Of a stretch of DNA of 33,473 bases, positions 1-9,210 are shown piece after piece. Position 1 is the first letter of the stretch. Every line of letters begins with the position of its first letter. The notes below the pieces were generated by a model. The model did no database searches. It saw only the letters and a list, made by a program, of their open reading frames with translations, and had not been told where the DNA came from. The stretch is taken from the NCBI GenBank assembly GCA_020846255.1, contig JADLEH010000108.1:1-33473 (forward strand), in the 5' to 3' direction. A program made the translations under genes and the position numbers. Source of the stretch: Propionibacteriaceae bacterium (GTDB lineage Bacteria; Actinomycetota; Actinomycetes; Propionibacteriales; Propionibacteriaceae).

Positions 1-1372
<1,372 letters not shown>

Positions 1373-1405
1373 TGTTTTGCTACCTCCGGTTGAGTCTTGG
1401 ACAGG

Positions 1406-1426
1406 GTTGAGCTTAACACGCTCAAC
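1406..1426. promoter_or_regulatory. HAIR operator 1 (HspR site)
   Basis: Perfect inverted repeat GTTGAGC-N7-GCTCAAC. It matches the HspR-associated inverted repeat layout (CTTGAGT-N7-ACTCAAG) in arm length, spacer and core TTGAG/CTCAA. It lies 34 bases before the dnaK start codon. Confidence 0.9.
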
Positions 1427-1433
1427 TTCTGTT

Positions 1434-1454
1434 GTTGAGTTCACCAGACTCAAC
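1434..1454. promoter_or_regulatory. HAIR operator 2 (HspR site)
   Basis: Second perfect palindrome, GTTGAGT-N7-ACTCAAC, centred 28 bp from the first. Paired HAIR sites before dnaK are typical of HspR-repressed promoters. This one ends only 7 bp from the stop codon of the neighbouring hydrolase gene. Confidence 0.9.
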
Positions 1455-1460
1455 TGTGGG

Positions 1461-2417
1461 TCAGCTGGGGGTATTCCCTGAGTTGCCCGGTCCGGACCCG
1501 CCCAGCATGGCGCGGGTCAGCTGCATGAGGATCGGGAACGAGTGCCAGAGCTGGTGACCCATCCCCTCGACGGTGATGGTCGGTCCCGGAACTCCGCGGA
1601 GTTCCAGCGAATCGTGGAGCCGGTCGTAGTCGGGCCGGCGGCACAGCGAGCTGCGGGATCCCCGCACCAGGGCACAGGTGGCCAGGTCGGCAGCGGCCAT
1701 GCCCTCCAGCAGGCCCTGGGAGGACAGCACCTGACCGATGGCGAGCAGGTCGACAGCCGAATAGTGCACCGACGGCTCCCGGCGTTGCCGGCGGCGGGCG
1801 CTCATCACCCAGTCATGGCCCCGGTTGGTGGCCAGGACGGCACCCATACGTCCCCAGTCGGCCAGGTTGTGGGCCTGCAGGGACGCCACGTTGCGCTGCG
1901 AGATGGCCACCGGCTCAACCAGGTTCAGCCCTTCGATCGGACCCCAACCACCGAGCACCGGCAGCGAAGCGACCGCCAGCGAGCAGCCCGTCGAGAAGCC
2001 CAGAACCTGCATGTACTCCGGATGGCGCACGTCGCCGACCCGCATCGCCTCGGCGATGTAGGCGAGGTTGAGATCGGCCCAGGACTCCACCCGGCCGCCC
2101 AGCATGTCCTTGCGGACCGCCCTTGGGATCGAGTCGCGGAACCGGCTCATGCCCGGGATCTCGGTGAGCACGACCGTCAGCGACGTCGAGTCAGCGAGGT
2201 GGGCGCACTTCTCGATCTCCCAGGGACCCAGCGGGGTGTTGAACCCGGGGAAGTAGAACAGCACCCCGACTGGGTCGGGCGGGGTTGCGATCAGGGCGTC
2301 CAGCGGCGAGAGACCGACCGGCCGGAGCGTGTGCTGCTGCACCGGCGAAGCCGGGCGGGACCGCAACGACCTCGGGTCGACCCAGAGGCTCACCCGTGAC
2401 CGGACTGCTTGCTCCAC
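1461..2417 (-). CDS. Alpha/beta hydrolase-fold protein of unknown substrate
   Basis: A 318-residue protein with alpha/beta hydrolase features. A beta strand plus oxyanion-type stretch ([11 protein letters not shown], about 50-60) precedes a nucleophile elbow G-F-S-T-G with Ser142, and a late Gly-Met-Gly-His (His288) is a good candidate for the catalytic base. There is no signal peptide, so it is probably cytosolic. The reading frame runs much further upstream but overlaps the divergent HAD gene. I chose GTG at 2417 because TACGAT (2425-2430) sits exactly 7 bases before it, a leaderless promoter arrangement; GTG at 2393 is the alternative. Substrate cannot be told from sequence: esterase, lipase or peptidase-like are all possible. 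Confidence 0.75.
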   Translation of the reverse strand: MEQAVRSRVSLWVDPRSLRSRPASPVQQHTLRPVGLSPLDALIATPPDPVGVLFYFPGFNTPLGPWEIEKCAHLADSTSLTVVLTEIPGMSRFRDSIPRAVRKDMLGGRVESWADLNLAYIAEAMRVGDVRHPEYMQVLGFSTGCSLAVASLPVLGGWGPIEGLNLVEPVAISQRNVASLQAHNLADWGRMGAVLATNRGHDWVMSARRRQRREPSVHYSAVDLLAIGQVLSSQGLLEGMAAADLATCALVRGSRSSLCRRPDYDRLHDSLELRGVPGPTITVEGMGHQLWHSFPILMQLTRAMLGGSGPGNSGNTPS

Positions 2418-2424
2418 GTCCGCG

Positions 2425-2430
2425 ATCGTA
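2425..2430 (-). promoter_or_regulatory. -10 box, leaderless promoter of the alpha/beta hydrolase
   Basis: TACGAT on the minus strand, 7 bases before the GTG at 2417. No ribosome binding site is present, so transcription probably begins at or next to the start codon. Confidence 0.6.
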
Positions 2431-2483
2431 TCCAGAGCCGGGCCGATTTCGCCGGGATCGGCAGCACGCGGGAGAATGCCGCC

Positions 2484-3146
2484 ATGACAGCCGTGGTGTT
2501 CGACATGGACGGGACCCTCACCGACACCGAGCACATCTGGGACGTGGTGCGCCGTGGGCTGGCCGACGCCGAGGGCCTGCCGTGGCCCGAGGAGGCGTCC
2601 CGAGCGATGATGGGCATGTCCACCCAGCAGTGGTCGGCCTACCTCAGCGACGTCGTCGGCCTGGCCGGCACAGCCGAGGACGCGGCCCGGCGGACGATCG
2701 AGGGAATGGTGGCGGCGTACGCCCGCGGCCTCGACATCCTGCCCGGGGCAGTCGCGGCGGTGCACCGGATGCATGCCCGCGGACCGATCGGCCTGGCCAG
2801 CTCCTCGCCGCGGGTCCTCATCGACGCAGCCGTGGCTGCGATGGGGATCGCCGAGCTGTTCGTGACCACGCTGAGCACAGAGGAGCTGGACGGGGCCGGC
2901 AAGCCCGCCCCCGACGTCTACCTCGAGGTCTGCCGCCGGATCGGGGTCGAGCCCGAGCTGGCAGTGGCGGTCGAGGACGCCCACAACGGCATCCTCTCCG
3001 CACATGCCGCCGGGCTGAAGATCGTGGCGATCCCGCCGCACTTCAACCCGCCGCCGGCCTCGACCCTCGCCCTGGCTGACGTCGTCCTGGATTCCCTGGA
3101 CGACCTGACCGCAGACCTCGTGGAAGACCTGGTAAGTACTCGATGA
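2484..3146 (+). CDS. HAD-family hydrolase (phosphatase/phosphoglucomutase-like)
   Basis: A 220-residue haloacid dehalogenase-superfamily enzyme, probably a small-molecule phosphatase. Motif I is VVFDMDGTLTD with nucleophile Asp7 and acid/base Asp9. An alpha-helical cap follows (about 17-85). Motif II is the SSS of LASSSPR, the motif III lysine lies in GKPAPDVY, and motif IV is VEDAHNG. The order fits subfamily IA enzymes such as beta-phosphoglucomutase or 2-deoxyglucose-6-phosphatase; the substrate is not determined. ATG 2484 has GGGAGA about 8 bases upstream. An xANNNT hexamer (GAGAAT) also sits 6 bases before it, so a leaderless start is possible. The stop overlaps the next start (ATGA), indicating translational coupling to proline dehydrogenase. 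Confidence 0.9.
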   Translation: MTAVVFDMDGTLTDTEHIWDVVRRGLADAEGLPWPEEASRAMMGMSTQQWSAYLSDVVGLAGTAEDAARRTIEGMVAAYARGLDILPGAVAAVHRMHARGPIGLASSSPRVLIDAAVAAMGIAELFVTTLSTEELDGAGKPAPDVYLEVCRRIGVEPELAVAVEDAHNGILSAHAAGLKIVAIPPHFNPPPASTLALADVVLDSLDDLTADLVEDLVSTR

Positions 3147-4084
3147 CCTCGCTCGACCTCCCGCTCCGCAACCTGCTCCTCGGACTGGCCCGCAGCGCGC
3201 GCTTCAAGGCGCTCGCCGTCCGGCTGCCGATGACGGCGGCCGTCGTGGCCCGCTTCGTCCCCGGCGAGACCGTGGCCGACTGCCTCGACGCCGTCCGGTC
3301 GCTGGCAGCCGACGGCCTGCTGGCCAGCATCGACTACCTCGGCGAGGACACGACCAGCCCGGCACAGGCCGCGGCCATCCGCGACGGTTACCTCGACCTG
3401 CTGGCCCAGCTGGCAGCGGCCGGGCTGGCCGGGAACGCAGAGGTCTCGGTGAAGCTGACCGCGCTGGGAGTCGGCCTGCCGGACGGCCGGAGCCTCGCGC
3501 TCGAGCACACCCTGGCGATCTGTGCGGCAGCCACAGCCGTCGGCACCACGGTCACCGTCGACGCTGAGGACCACACCACAACCGACACCACGCTCGGCAT
3601 CCTCGCCGAGGTGCGGCGGCAGTACCCCGACACCGGCGGGGTGCTCCAGGCCTATCTCCACCGCACCATCGAGGACTGCGCCCTGCTGGCCGGCCCGGGA
3701 TCGCGGATCCGGCTGTGCAAGGGCGCCTACGCCGAGCCTGCCGAGGTTGCCCTGCAGGGCCGCGAGGAGGTCTCCACGGCCTACGTTGCAGCGGCCAGGA
3801 CCCTGCTGGCCGGCGAGGGCTACCCGATGCTGGCCACCCACGACCCCGAGATGATCGCAGCGGTCACGGAGCTGGCCCGCCAGGCTGGTCGCGAGCCCGG
3901 CACCTACGAGTTCCAGCTGCTCTACGGAATCCGCAGCGACGAGCAGCGACGCCTTGCGGCAAGCGGGGAACGGGTGCGGGTCTACGTCCCCTTCGGCACC
4001 GACTGGTGGGGGTACTTCATCCGCCGCCTGGCCGAGCGTCCGGCGAACCTGGTGTTCTTCATCAGGGCGCTGTTCGGCCGCTAG
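3143..4084 (+). CDS. putB: Proline dehydrogenase (monofunctional)
   Basis: FAD-dependent oxidation of L-proline to pyrroline-5-carboxylate, passing electrons to the membrane quinone pool. The 313-residue length fits the single-domain actinobacterial/Bacillus form rather than bifunctional PutA. Barrel motifs are visible in order: DYLGEDT (about 64-70), VSVKLTALG, VDAEDH, QAYLHRT, RLCKGAY, ATHDP, then the C-terminal YGIRSDEQRRL and VYVPFG-DWWGYFIRR segments that hold substrate-carboxylate arginines and flavin contacts in this family. It starts inside the HAD stop codon (ATGA). The usual partner, pyrroline-5-carboxylate dehydrogenase, is not in this window. Confidence 0.95.
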   Translation: MTSLDLPLRNLLLGLARSARFKALAVRLPMTAAVVARFVPGETVADCLDAVRSLAADGLLASIDYLGEDTTSPAQAAAIRDGYLDLLAQLAAAGLAGNAEVSVKLTALGVGLPDGRSLALEHTLAICAAATAVGTTVTVDAEDHTTTDTTLGILAEVRRQYPDTGGVLQAYLHRTIEDCALLAGPGSRIRLCKGAYAEPAEVALQGREEVSTAYVAAARTLLAGEGYPMLATHDPEMIAAVTELARQAGREPGTYEFQLLYGIRSDEQRRLAASGERVRVYVPFGTDWWGYFIRRLAERPANLVFFIRALFGR

Positions 4085-4176
4085 GCGAGCGCCCTCCCGA
4101 CGAGCCGGACGTGTTCAGCGGTTGCCGGGCGGGTACTCCAGCCCCGAGACCACCGGAATCGCGAGGAGGAGGCGAC

Positions 4177-4422
4177 ATGGGACGCATCGACAAGCGTGAC
4201 GACGTGAGCCCGCGGGAGGGTGAGCGGGAGTACGGCGACGTGGAGTTCGCCGACCCGACCAACAAGAAGTATCCGATCGACACGGCCGAACACGTCCGCG
4301 CGGCCTGGAGCTACATCAACCACGCCGACAACGCTGCGAAGTACTCCAAGGCCGACGTCGCCGACATCAAGCGCCGGGTCAAGCGTGCCGCGCCCCGCTT
4401 CGACGTCGAGATCGACGACTGA
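4177..4422 (+). CDS. Small conserved protein, DUF6582-type
   Basis: An 81-residue, highly charged, cytosolic protein. It carries the run YPIDTAEHVRAAWSYIN followed by a basic helix ending in IKRRVKRAAP. This pattern matches a small family found widely in actinobacteria, often as the C-terminus of larger proteins or near phage-like genes; I recall it as DUF6582. No function is known to me. The strong AGGAGGAGG (about 4163-4172) five bases before ATG 4177 fixes the start. It ends 9 bp from the convergent ferritin stop. Confidence 0.85.
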   Translation: MGRIDKRDDVSPREGEREYGDVEFADPTNKKYPIDTAEHVRAAWSYINHADNAAKYSKADVADIKRRVKRAAPRFDVEIDD

Positions 4423-4431
4423 GGGCTGACG

Positions 4432-4959
4432 TCAGAGGATGCCCCCGGCCGCCTGGGGGGCCGATGAGTCGTGCCCGCCGTCACCGATCTGCTCCCTGGC
4501 GACGTAGTTCTCCAGGTCGAACAGGTTGTGCCCGGCCCGCTCGGCGACGTTGAGCAGGGTGGTCATCGATGCGACCTCCTCGACCTGTTCCTTGAGGAAC
4601 CAGAGCATGAACTGCTCACCGATCGGGTTGCCCTCGCTGCGGGCTGCCGTGAACAGCGCCTCGATGTCCGCGGTGACCTGCTTCTCCTGCGCCAGCGCGA
4701 GAGCGATGGGCTCGGTCGCCGTCGCGAAGTCATTGCGAACCGGGTCGATGCCCGGGATCTCGACGGGGATGTCGCGGTCCAGCATGTACTGGACCAGCAT
4801 CATGGCGTGGTTGCGCTCCTCAAGGGACTGGCGGTAGAAGTAGCGCGCGAGCTGCGGCAGGTCCTGGCGCGCGAACCAGACGGCCACTGCCGCGTACTGC
4901 TGCGATGCTGCGAACTCGTTCTTGATCTGTGCTCCGAGGAGCTCTGAGAAGTTGCCCAT
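4432..4959 (-). CDS. bfrB: Ferritin (BfrB-like iron storage protein)
   Basis: A 175-residue four-helix ferritin that oxidises Fe2+ and stores the mineral in a 24-mer shell. Ferroxidase ligands are recognisable: Glu15 in KNEF, Glu48 and His51 in LEERNH, and the later helix with EKQV and EQVEEV. No haem-binding Met of the bacterioferritin type is evident, so it is the non-haem class, like mycobacterial BfrB. The extended Gly/Ala-rich C-terminus after YVAREQ also fits that class. No ribosome binding site precedes ATG 4959; a TACTCT box six bases upstream suggests a leaderless transcript starting just outside the metB-like gene's 3' end. Confidence 0.95.
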   Translation of the reverse strand: MGNFSELLGAQIKNEFAASQQYAAVAVWFARQDLPQLARYFYRQSLEERNHAMMLVQYMLDRDIPVEIPGIDPVRNDFATATEPIALALAQEKQVTADIEALFTAARSEGNPIGEQFMLWFLKEQVEEVASMTTLLNVAERAGHNLFDLENYVAREQIGDGGHDSSAPQAAGGIL

Positions 4960-4965
4960 GGGCCC

Positions 4966-4971
4966 AGAGTA
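4966..4971 (-). promoter_or_regulatory. -10 box, leaderless promoter of ferritin
   Basis: TACTCT on the minus strand, 6 bases before ATG 4959, with no Shine-Dalgarno sequence between them. Confidence 0.6.
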
Positions 4972-5020
4972 GGAGCCGGGCCTGCCCAGCGCGAGGCCTC
5001 CGGCCGCGGGCAGGACGGCT

Positions 5021-6184
5021 TCAGCGTGCGGCCAGGGCCCGATCCAGCCCGGCCCGGAGGTCAGCGACCAGGTCGTCGGGGTCCTCGACCCCGAGGCTGA
5101 GGCGCAGCATGCCGTCGGTGATCCCGGCGGCTGCGCGCACCTCCGGGGGCATTGCGGCGTGGGTCATGGTCGCCGGGTGGGAGACCAGGGACTCGACCCC
5201 CCCGAGGCTCTCGGCGAGGCAGAAGGTGACCAGCCCTTCGACCAGCGTCCGGACGGCCGCCCCGGTGCCCACGTCGAAGGTGACGATCGCCCCGAACCCG
5301 TCCTGCTGGCGGACGGCCAGGTCGTGCTGCGGGTGCTCGGCCAAACCCGGATAGTGCACGGCGCGGACGGCCGGGTGCGCGACCAGCAACTCGACCACTG
5401 CAGCTGCGTTGCGCTGCGCCGCAGCCATCCGCAGGTGCAGGGTCCGCAGTCCACGCAGGGTCAGGTAGGCGTCGAGCGCCCCGCCGGTGACGCCGAGGGT
5501 GTTCGCCCACCACGCCAGCTCGCTCACCTGGTCGGCTTCAGCAGCGATGATCGCCCCGGAGACCACGTCGCTGTGGCCGTTGAGGTACTTGGTGGCCGAG
5601 TGCACCACCACGTCGGCACCGAGGGTCAGCGGACGCTGCACCACCGGGGTGGCGAAGGTGTTGTCCACGGCCACGAGGGCTCCGGCGGCGTGGGCAGCAG
5701 AGCTGATCGCGGCCAGGTCGGTTATCCGCAGCAGCGGGTTCGACGGTGTCTCCAGCCAGACCAGGTCGGCGCCGGCCGCGATGTCGGCACTCGCCCCCTC
5801 GAGGTCGCTGAAGTCGGCCAGCCGCAGCTTCAGCCGTCCGGTGCGCTCGAGGGCGTCGAACAGCCGCCACGAGCCGCCGTAGCAGTCGAACGGCGCCAGG
5901 AGGGTTCCGCCGGGCGGCAGCAGGGCCAGCACGGGCACGGTGACCGCAGCCATGCCGGAGGCCGTGACGACCGCCCCGGCGCCGCCCTCGAGCTCTGCGA
6001 TCGCGGTCGCGAGGACCGACCTGGTCGGGTTGCCGGCCCGGCTGTAGTCGTACTCGCCGGGCCTGTCGAAACCGTCGAAGGCATAGGTGGTGGAGAGGTA
6101 GACCGGAGGTACGACCGCACCGTGCGCCGTGTCTGTGTTGATCCCCGCCCGCACTGCCCTGGTCCTTGGGGATAGCTCGGTCAT
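5021..6184 (-). CDS. metB: Cystathionine gamma-synthase/lyase-type PLP enzyme
   Basis: A 387-residue member of the Cys/Met metabolism PLP family, which forms or cleaves cystathionine in trans-sulfuration. Visible motifs are YSRAGNPT (about 47-54), SGMAA (76-80), DNTFATP (174-180), the PLP lysine Lys199 in HSATKYLNGHSD, and the C-terminal LAESLGGVESL and SLGVED segments. Synthase (metB) and lyase activities cannot be separated by eye in actinobacteria; metB is the conventional label. The ATG at 6184 has no ribosome binding site but has TAAGGT eight bases upstream. It diverges from the CBS-domain gene across 81 bp. Confidence 0.9.
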   Translation of the reverse strand: MTELSPRTRAVRAGINTDTAHGAVVPPVYLSTTYAFDGFDRPGEYDYSRAGNPTRSVLATAIAELEGGAGAVVTASGMAAVTVPVLALLPPGGTLLAPFDCYGGSWRLFDALERTGRLKLRLADFSDLEGASADIAAGADLVWLETPSNPLLRITDLAAISSAAHAAGALVAVDNTFATPVVQRPLTLGADVVVHSATKYLNGHSDVVSGAIIAAEADQVSELAWWANTLGVTGGALDAYLTLRGLRTLHLRMAAAQRNAAAVVELLVAHPAVRAVHYPGLAEHPQHDLAVRQQDGFGAIVTFDVGTGAAVRTLVEGLVTFCLAESLGGVESLVSHPATMTHAAMPPEVRAAAGITDGMLRLSLGVEDPDDLVADLRAGLDRALAAR

Positions 6185-6192
6185 GCCCGCAG

Positions 6193-6198
6193 ACCTTA
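6193..6198 (-). promoter_or_regulatory. -10 box, leaderless promoter of the metB-like gene
   Basis: TAAGGT on the minus strand, 8 bases before ATG 6184. No ribosome binding site is visible. Confidence 0.55.
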
Positions 6199-6252
6199 CC
6201 GGACAGCACTTGCTGCACCGCGCGTTCTCTGGTGCGGGAACCGGCCGGCAGG

Positions 6253-6258
6253 TAGCGT
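6253..6258 (+). promoter_or_regulatory. -10 box, leaderless promoter of the CBS-domain gene
   Basis: TAGCGT 7 bases before ATG 6266. No ribosome binding site is visible. It lies back to back with the metB-like promoter. Confidence 0.6.
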
Positions 6259-6265
6259 CCGGGCT

Positions 6266-6691
6266 ATGAAGATCGAGGATGTCATCCGCAAGAAGGGCGC
6301 CGATGTGGTCACCATCGCGCCCTCCGCCACCGTAGCCGAGCTGGTTGAGCTGCTCGCCAAGTTCAACATCGGGGCGGTTGTGGTCAGCGCCGACGACGGC
6401 ATCGACGGCATCGTCAGCGAGCGTGACATCGTGCGGCACCTCGCCAGTGACGGTGCAGCCGTCCTGAGTCAGCCCGTGTCCGGGATCATGACAACGGACG
6501 TGAAGACGTGCACGCCGGATGACGACATCGAGGACACGGCGCACACCATGACCTACGGCCGCTTCCGCCACCTGCCGGTCATCAAGGACGGGAAGCTGGC
6601 GGCCATCATCTCCATCGGGGACGTGGTCAAGTTCCGGATCGACCAGCTCACCGACGAACGCAACCACCTCCTTGGGTATCTCCACACCTGA
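6266..6691 (+). CDS. Tandem CBS-domain protein
   Basis: A 141-residue protein made only of two CBS domains (about 1-60 and 73-135), which together form a Bateman module that binds adenosine nucleotides or related ligands. The first contains DGIDGIVSERDIVRHLA and the second RHLPVIKDGKLAAIISIGDVV, both classic CBS C-terminal strand-helix patterns. No effector domain is attached, so it probably acts by protein-protein contact or as a small ligand sensor; target unknown. The downstream YbaK-like gene starts inside its 3' end, so the two are likely cotranscribed. Confidence 0.9.
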   Translation: MKIEDVIRKKGADVVTIAPSATVAELVELLAKFNIGAVVVSADDGIDGIVSERDIVRHLASDGAAVLSQPVSGIMTTDVKTCTPDDDIEDTAHTMTYGRFRHLPVIKDGKLAAIISIGDVVKFRIDQLTDERNHLLGYLHT

Positions 6692-7160
6692 ACCGGCGCT
6701 CGCCCCGGCGGAGCCGGCCCTGATCGCTGCCGGGGTGGGCTACCGGCTGGTCCGGCACCGGCGGGTCGGCTCGCTCGCCGAAGCTGCTGCGCTGCGCGGA
6801 GTGGACCCGGCAGACATCATCAAGACGCTCGTGGTGCGCCGCGGTGAGGACGACTTCCTGTTCGTGCTGGTCCCCGGCGACCGTGAGATCGCCTGGCCCA
6901 AGCTGCGCGCCCACCTCGGCGTGAACCGGTTGTCCATGCCGGACGCGGCCACGGCGCTGGCGGTCACCGGCTACGAGCGCGGCACCATCACCCCGTTCGG
7001 CGCCACGACGGCGTGGCCGGTGATCGCAGACGCCACCATCGCCGGGCGCACCATCTCCCTCGGCGCGGGTGAGCACGGCGCGAGCGTCACGGTGGCAGCC
7101 GACGCGGCCGTAGCGGCCCTGGGCGCCGACCTGGCCGACGTGTCCGATCCCGCGGGCTGA
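6672..7160 (+). CDS. YbaK/aminoacyl-tRNA deacylase-like protein
   Basis: A trans-editing type domain that hydrolyses mischarged tRNA (Cys-tRNA-Pro or similar). The 162 residues cover the whole family fold: an N-terminal VGYRLVRH strand, IIKTLVVRRGEDDFLFVLVPGD with the conserved Lys, an LSMPDAATALAVTGYERGTITPFG stretch matching the family G-(Y)-x-x-G-x-x-x-P-x-G signature, and a C-terminal ISLGAGEHGASV segment. The start is uncertain. TTG 6672 overlaps the CBS gene by 20 bases and has no clear ribosome binding site; an in-frame GTG at about residue 22 would cut the first strand. Confidence 0.85.
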   Translation: MGISTPEPALAPAEPALIAAGVGYRLVRHRRVGSLAEAAALRGVDPADIIKTLVVRRGEDDFLFVLVPGDREIAWPKLRAHLGVNRLSMPDAATALAVTGYERGTITPFGATTAWPVIADATIAGRTISLGAGEHGASVTVAADAAVAALGADLADVSDPAG

Positions 7161-7199
7161 GCCTGTCGGCCTGTCCGGACCCCGGTGCATGCTGGGTGC

Positions 7200-8573
7200 A
7201 TGACGACCCACCCCGGGCCCGTGCGCCACATCGTCCCGCCCTACCTGCTGCGGCACCTGGCCGCCACCACCGAGCCGCTGGCCGAGTACGCCAGGGCCAC
7301 CCTGACCAGGGACCAGCGCTACCGGCGCAGCCGGGCCGCCGGCACCAGCCGAGCCGCCGGCCGGACCTTGATCGCGGCGCCGGGCGCGTCCGGGCCGTCC
7401 AGGTTGATCTCCGACGCGGGCAACGTCGAGCGGCTGCCGGGCCGCTCCGCCCGCACCGAGGGGGCGCCGGCGACCGGCGACGCTGCGGTGGACGAGGCCT
7501 ACGACGGTTTCGGTGCGACCTGGCTGCTCTTCTCGGAGGTGTACGGCCGAAACTCCATCGACGGCGCCGGGCTGCGGCTGCTCGGCACCGTCCACTACGG
7601 CGACGGCTACCAGAACGCCTTCTGGAACGGCACCCGGATGGTCTTCGGGGACGGGGACGGGGAGATCTTCGGACGGTTCACAGCCAGCCTCGACGTGATC
7701 GGCCACGAACTGGCCCACGGGGTGATCGAGCACACCGCGGCGCTGGAGTACTCCGGGCAGTCCGGCGCGCTCAACGAATCGATCGCCGACGTGTTCGGCG
7801 TGCTCGTGGCCCAGCACGCCGCCGGACAGGACGCCGCAGCCGCCGACTGGCTGATCGGTGGCGACCTCCTGCTGCCGGGTGTGAAGGGCACAGCCCTGCG
7901 GAACATGCTGCACCCCGGCACCGCCTATGACGACCCGCGCCTGGGCAGGGACCCGCAGCCGGACCACATGAGCGGCTACGTCCAGACCAGCGAGGACAAC
8001 GGCGGGGTGCACTACAACTCCGGCATCCCCAACCGGGCCTTCGCGCTCGCAGCGACCAGCATCGGCGGCCCGGCCTGGGAGCGGGCCGGGCTGGCCTGGT
8101 ACGACGTGCTGACCGGTGGTCAGGTGCCTGCCGACTCAGACTTCGCAACCTTCGCCGAGCTGACCAGGGCAGCCGCCGCAGCCAGGTTCGGGGCCGGGTC
8201 GGTGGAAGCGACGGCGATCAGCGACGGTTGGGCGACGGTCGGGGTGGGCCAGGGCACCACGCAGCGACAGCCAGGTACCGCGAAGGTCGACCCGCACGCC
8301 GACTTGTTGCTGCGTCGCACCGGTGGCTTCGCCGGCATCCCCCGGCAGCGGAAGACCACCCTCGCCGAACTCCCGCCGGCAGACCGGCGCACCTGGCAGG
8401 GCCTGCTCGCGGACGACACCCTGCCGCTCCTGGCCGTCGGCGGCTCCAGACGGCCCGACGCCTTCGCCTACTGCGTCACCTGCCCTGCCGTGGAGCTGGA
8501 TGTGGAACTGCCCGAGCCCGGGCTGCCCGAACGCCTCCGAAGGCTGTTCGAGCGCACCCTCACAGGTAACTGA
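7200..8573 (+). CDS. Protealysin-like M4 metalloprotease with C-terminal emfourin-like inhibitor domain
   Basis: A 457-residue zinc endopeptidase of the thermolysin family. There is no signal peptide. Residues 10-20 (HIVPPYLLRHL) match the short protealysin propeptide with its PP-(H/Y)-(M/L)-L motif. The catalytic core has HELAH (His169, Glu170, His173), the third zinc ligand Glu193 in LNESIADVFG, and the transition-state histidine His271 in GGVHYNSGIPNRAF, so it should be active. After the core ends near 350, residues about 365-435 contain LLLRRTGGFAGI and RRPDAFAYCVT, the pattern of emfourin, a protein inhibitor normally encoded by a separate gene beside protealysin. The fusion suggests built-in control of an intracellular protease. 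ATG 7200 was chosen because the PP-motif propeptide begins there; CATGCT lies six bases upstream. Confidence 0.9.
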   Translation: MTTHPGPVRHIVPPYLLRHLAATTEPLAEYARATLTRDQRYRRSRAAGTSRAAGRTLIAAPGASGPSRLISDAGNVERLPGRSARTEGAPATGDAAVDEAYDGFGATWLLFSEVYGRNSIDGAGLRLLGTVHYGDGYQNAFWNGTRMVFGDGDGEIFGRFTASLDVIGHELAHGVIEHTAALEYSGQSGALNESIADVFGVLVAQHAAGQDAAAADWLIGGDLLLPGVKGTALRNMLHPGTAYDDPRLGRDPQPDHMSGYVQTSEDNGGVHYNSGIPNRAFALAATSIGGPAWERAGLAWYDVLTGGQVPADSDFATFAELTRAAAAARFGAGSVEATAISDGWATVGVGQGTTQRQPGTAKVDPHADLLLRRTGGFAGIPRQRKTTLAELPPADRRTWQGLLADDTLPLLAVGGSRRPDAFAYCVTCPAVELDVELPEPGLPERLRRLFERTLTGN

Positions 8574-8584
8574 AAGGAATCGGC

Positions 8585-9160
8585 ATGCGCGCTCTCAACC
8601 TGGTTGAGTTCATCTCCCTCGACGGGGTGATGCAGGGACTGGCCGGCCCGGACGGGGACTTCCCCCATGCGGGCTGGGGCAACGACTACCCGGTGGTGGT
8701 GGAAGAGGATCCCGGATCGGCGACCTTCGCCGGCACCAGCGCCTACCTGTTCGGGCGCCGCACCTACGCCGAGATGGCGGCGTTCTGGCCGTTCCAGCCG
8801 GAATCGAACCCGATGGCTGCCAGCCTCAACACCACGGCGAAGTACGTCGTCAGCAGCACCATCACCACGCCGGCCTGGAACCCGACCACGGTGATCTCCG
8901 ACGACCCCGCCGGCTCGGTCGCTGCGCTGAAGGCCGAAGGTGAGGGCGCCATCGTCGTGCTCGGCAGCGGGGAGCTCGCGCGGTTCCTGCTGGCTGAGGG
9001 CCTCGTCGACAACCTGACGCTGTTCGTCCATCCGGTGCTCCTGGGCACCGGCAAGCGCCTCTTCGGCGAACTGCCCGGACCGCGACGCCTGCAGCTGGAC
9101 TCCTCCAGAACCTCCCCCCTTGGCTCACTCGTCCTGAACTACAGCCTCACCCGGACCTGA
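8585..9160 (+). CDS. Dihydrofolate reductase/RibD C-terminal family protein
   Basis: A 191-residue NADPH-dependent reductase-fold protein of the RibD C-terminal domain family. It has the N-terminal LVEFISLDGVMQG strand, YLFGRRTYAEMAAFWP, KYVVSSTITTPAW, GAIVVLGSGELARFLL and a C-terminal LFVHPVLLGTGKRLF, the standard order for the stand-alone actinobacterial 'dihydrofolate reductase family' proteins. Their substrates are mostly unknown, and riboflavin synthesis is not implied here because no rib genes are nearby. AAAGGA (about 8571-8577) before ATG 8585 is a good ribosome binding site, and only 11 bases separate it from the protease, so the two may share a transcript. Confidence 0.9.
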   Translation: MRALNLVEFISLDGVMQGLAGPDGDFPHAGWGNDYPVVVEEDPGSATFAGTSAYLFGRRTYAEMAAFWPFQPESNPMAASLNTTAKYVVSSTITTPAWNPTTVISDDPAGSVAALKAEGEGAIVVLGSGELARFLLAEGLVDNLTLFVHPVLLGTGKRLFGELPGPRRLQLDSSRTSPLGSLVLNYSLTRT

Positions 9161-9198
9161 CCGGCTGGACGCCGGGCCGGCTGTCCCGGCGTGGTCGC

Positions 9199-9204
9199 TA
9201 GCCT
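9199..9204 (+). promoter_or_regulatory. -10 box, leaderless promoter of the EamA transporter
   Basis: TAGCCT 6 bases before GTG 9211. No ribosome binding site is present, which supports the GTG as the true start. Confidence 0.6.
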
Positions 9205-9210
9205 GACCGC

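Noticed and set aside
2418-3041. N-terminal extension of the alpha/beta hydrolase to 526 residues
   Set aside because: The extension lies antisense to the HAD gene, has no fold, and a leaderless promoter marks GTG 2417.
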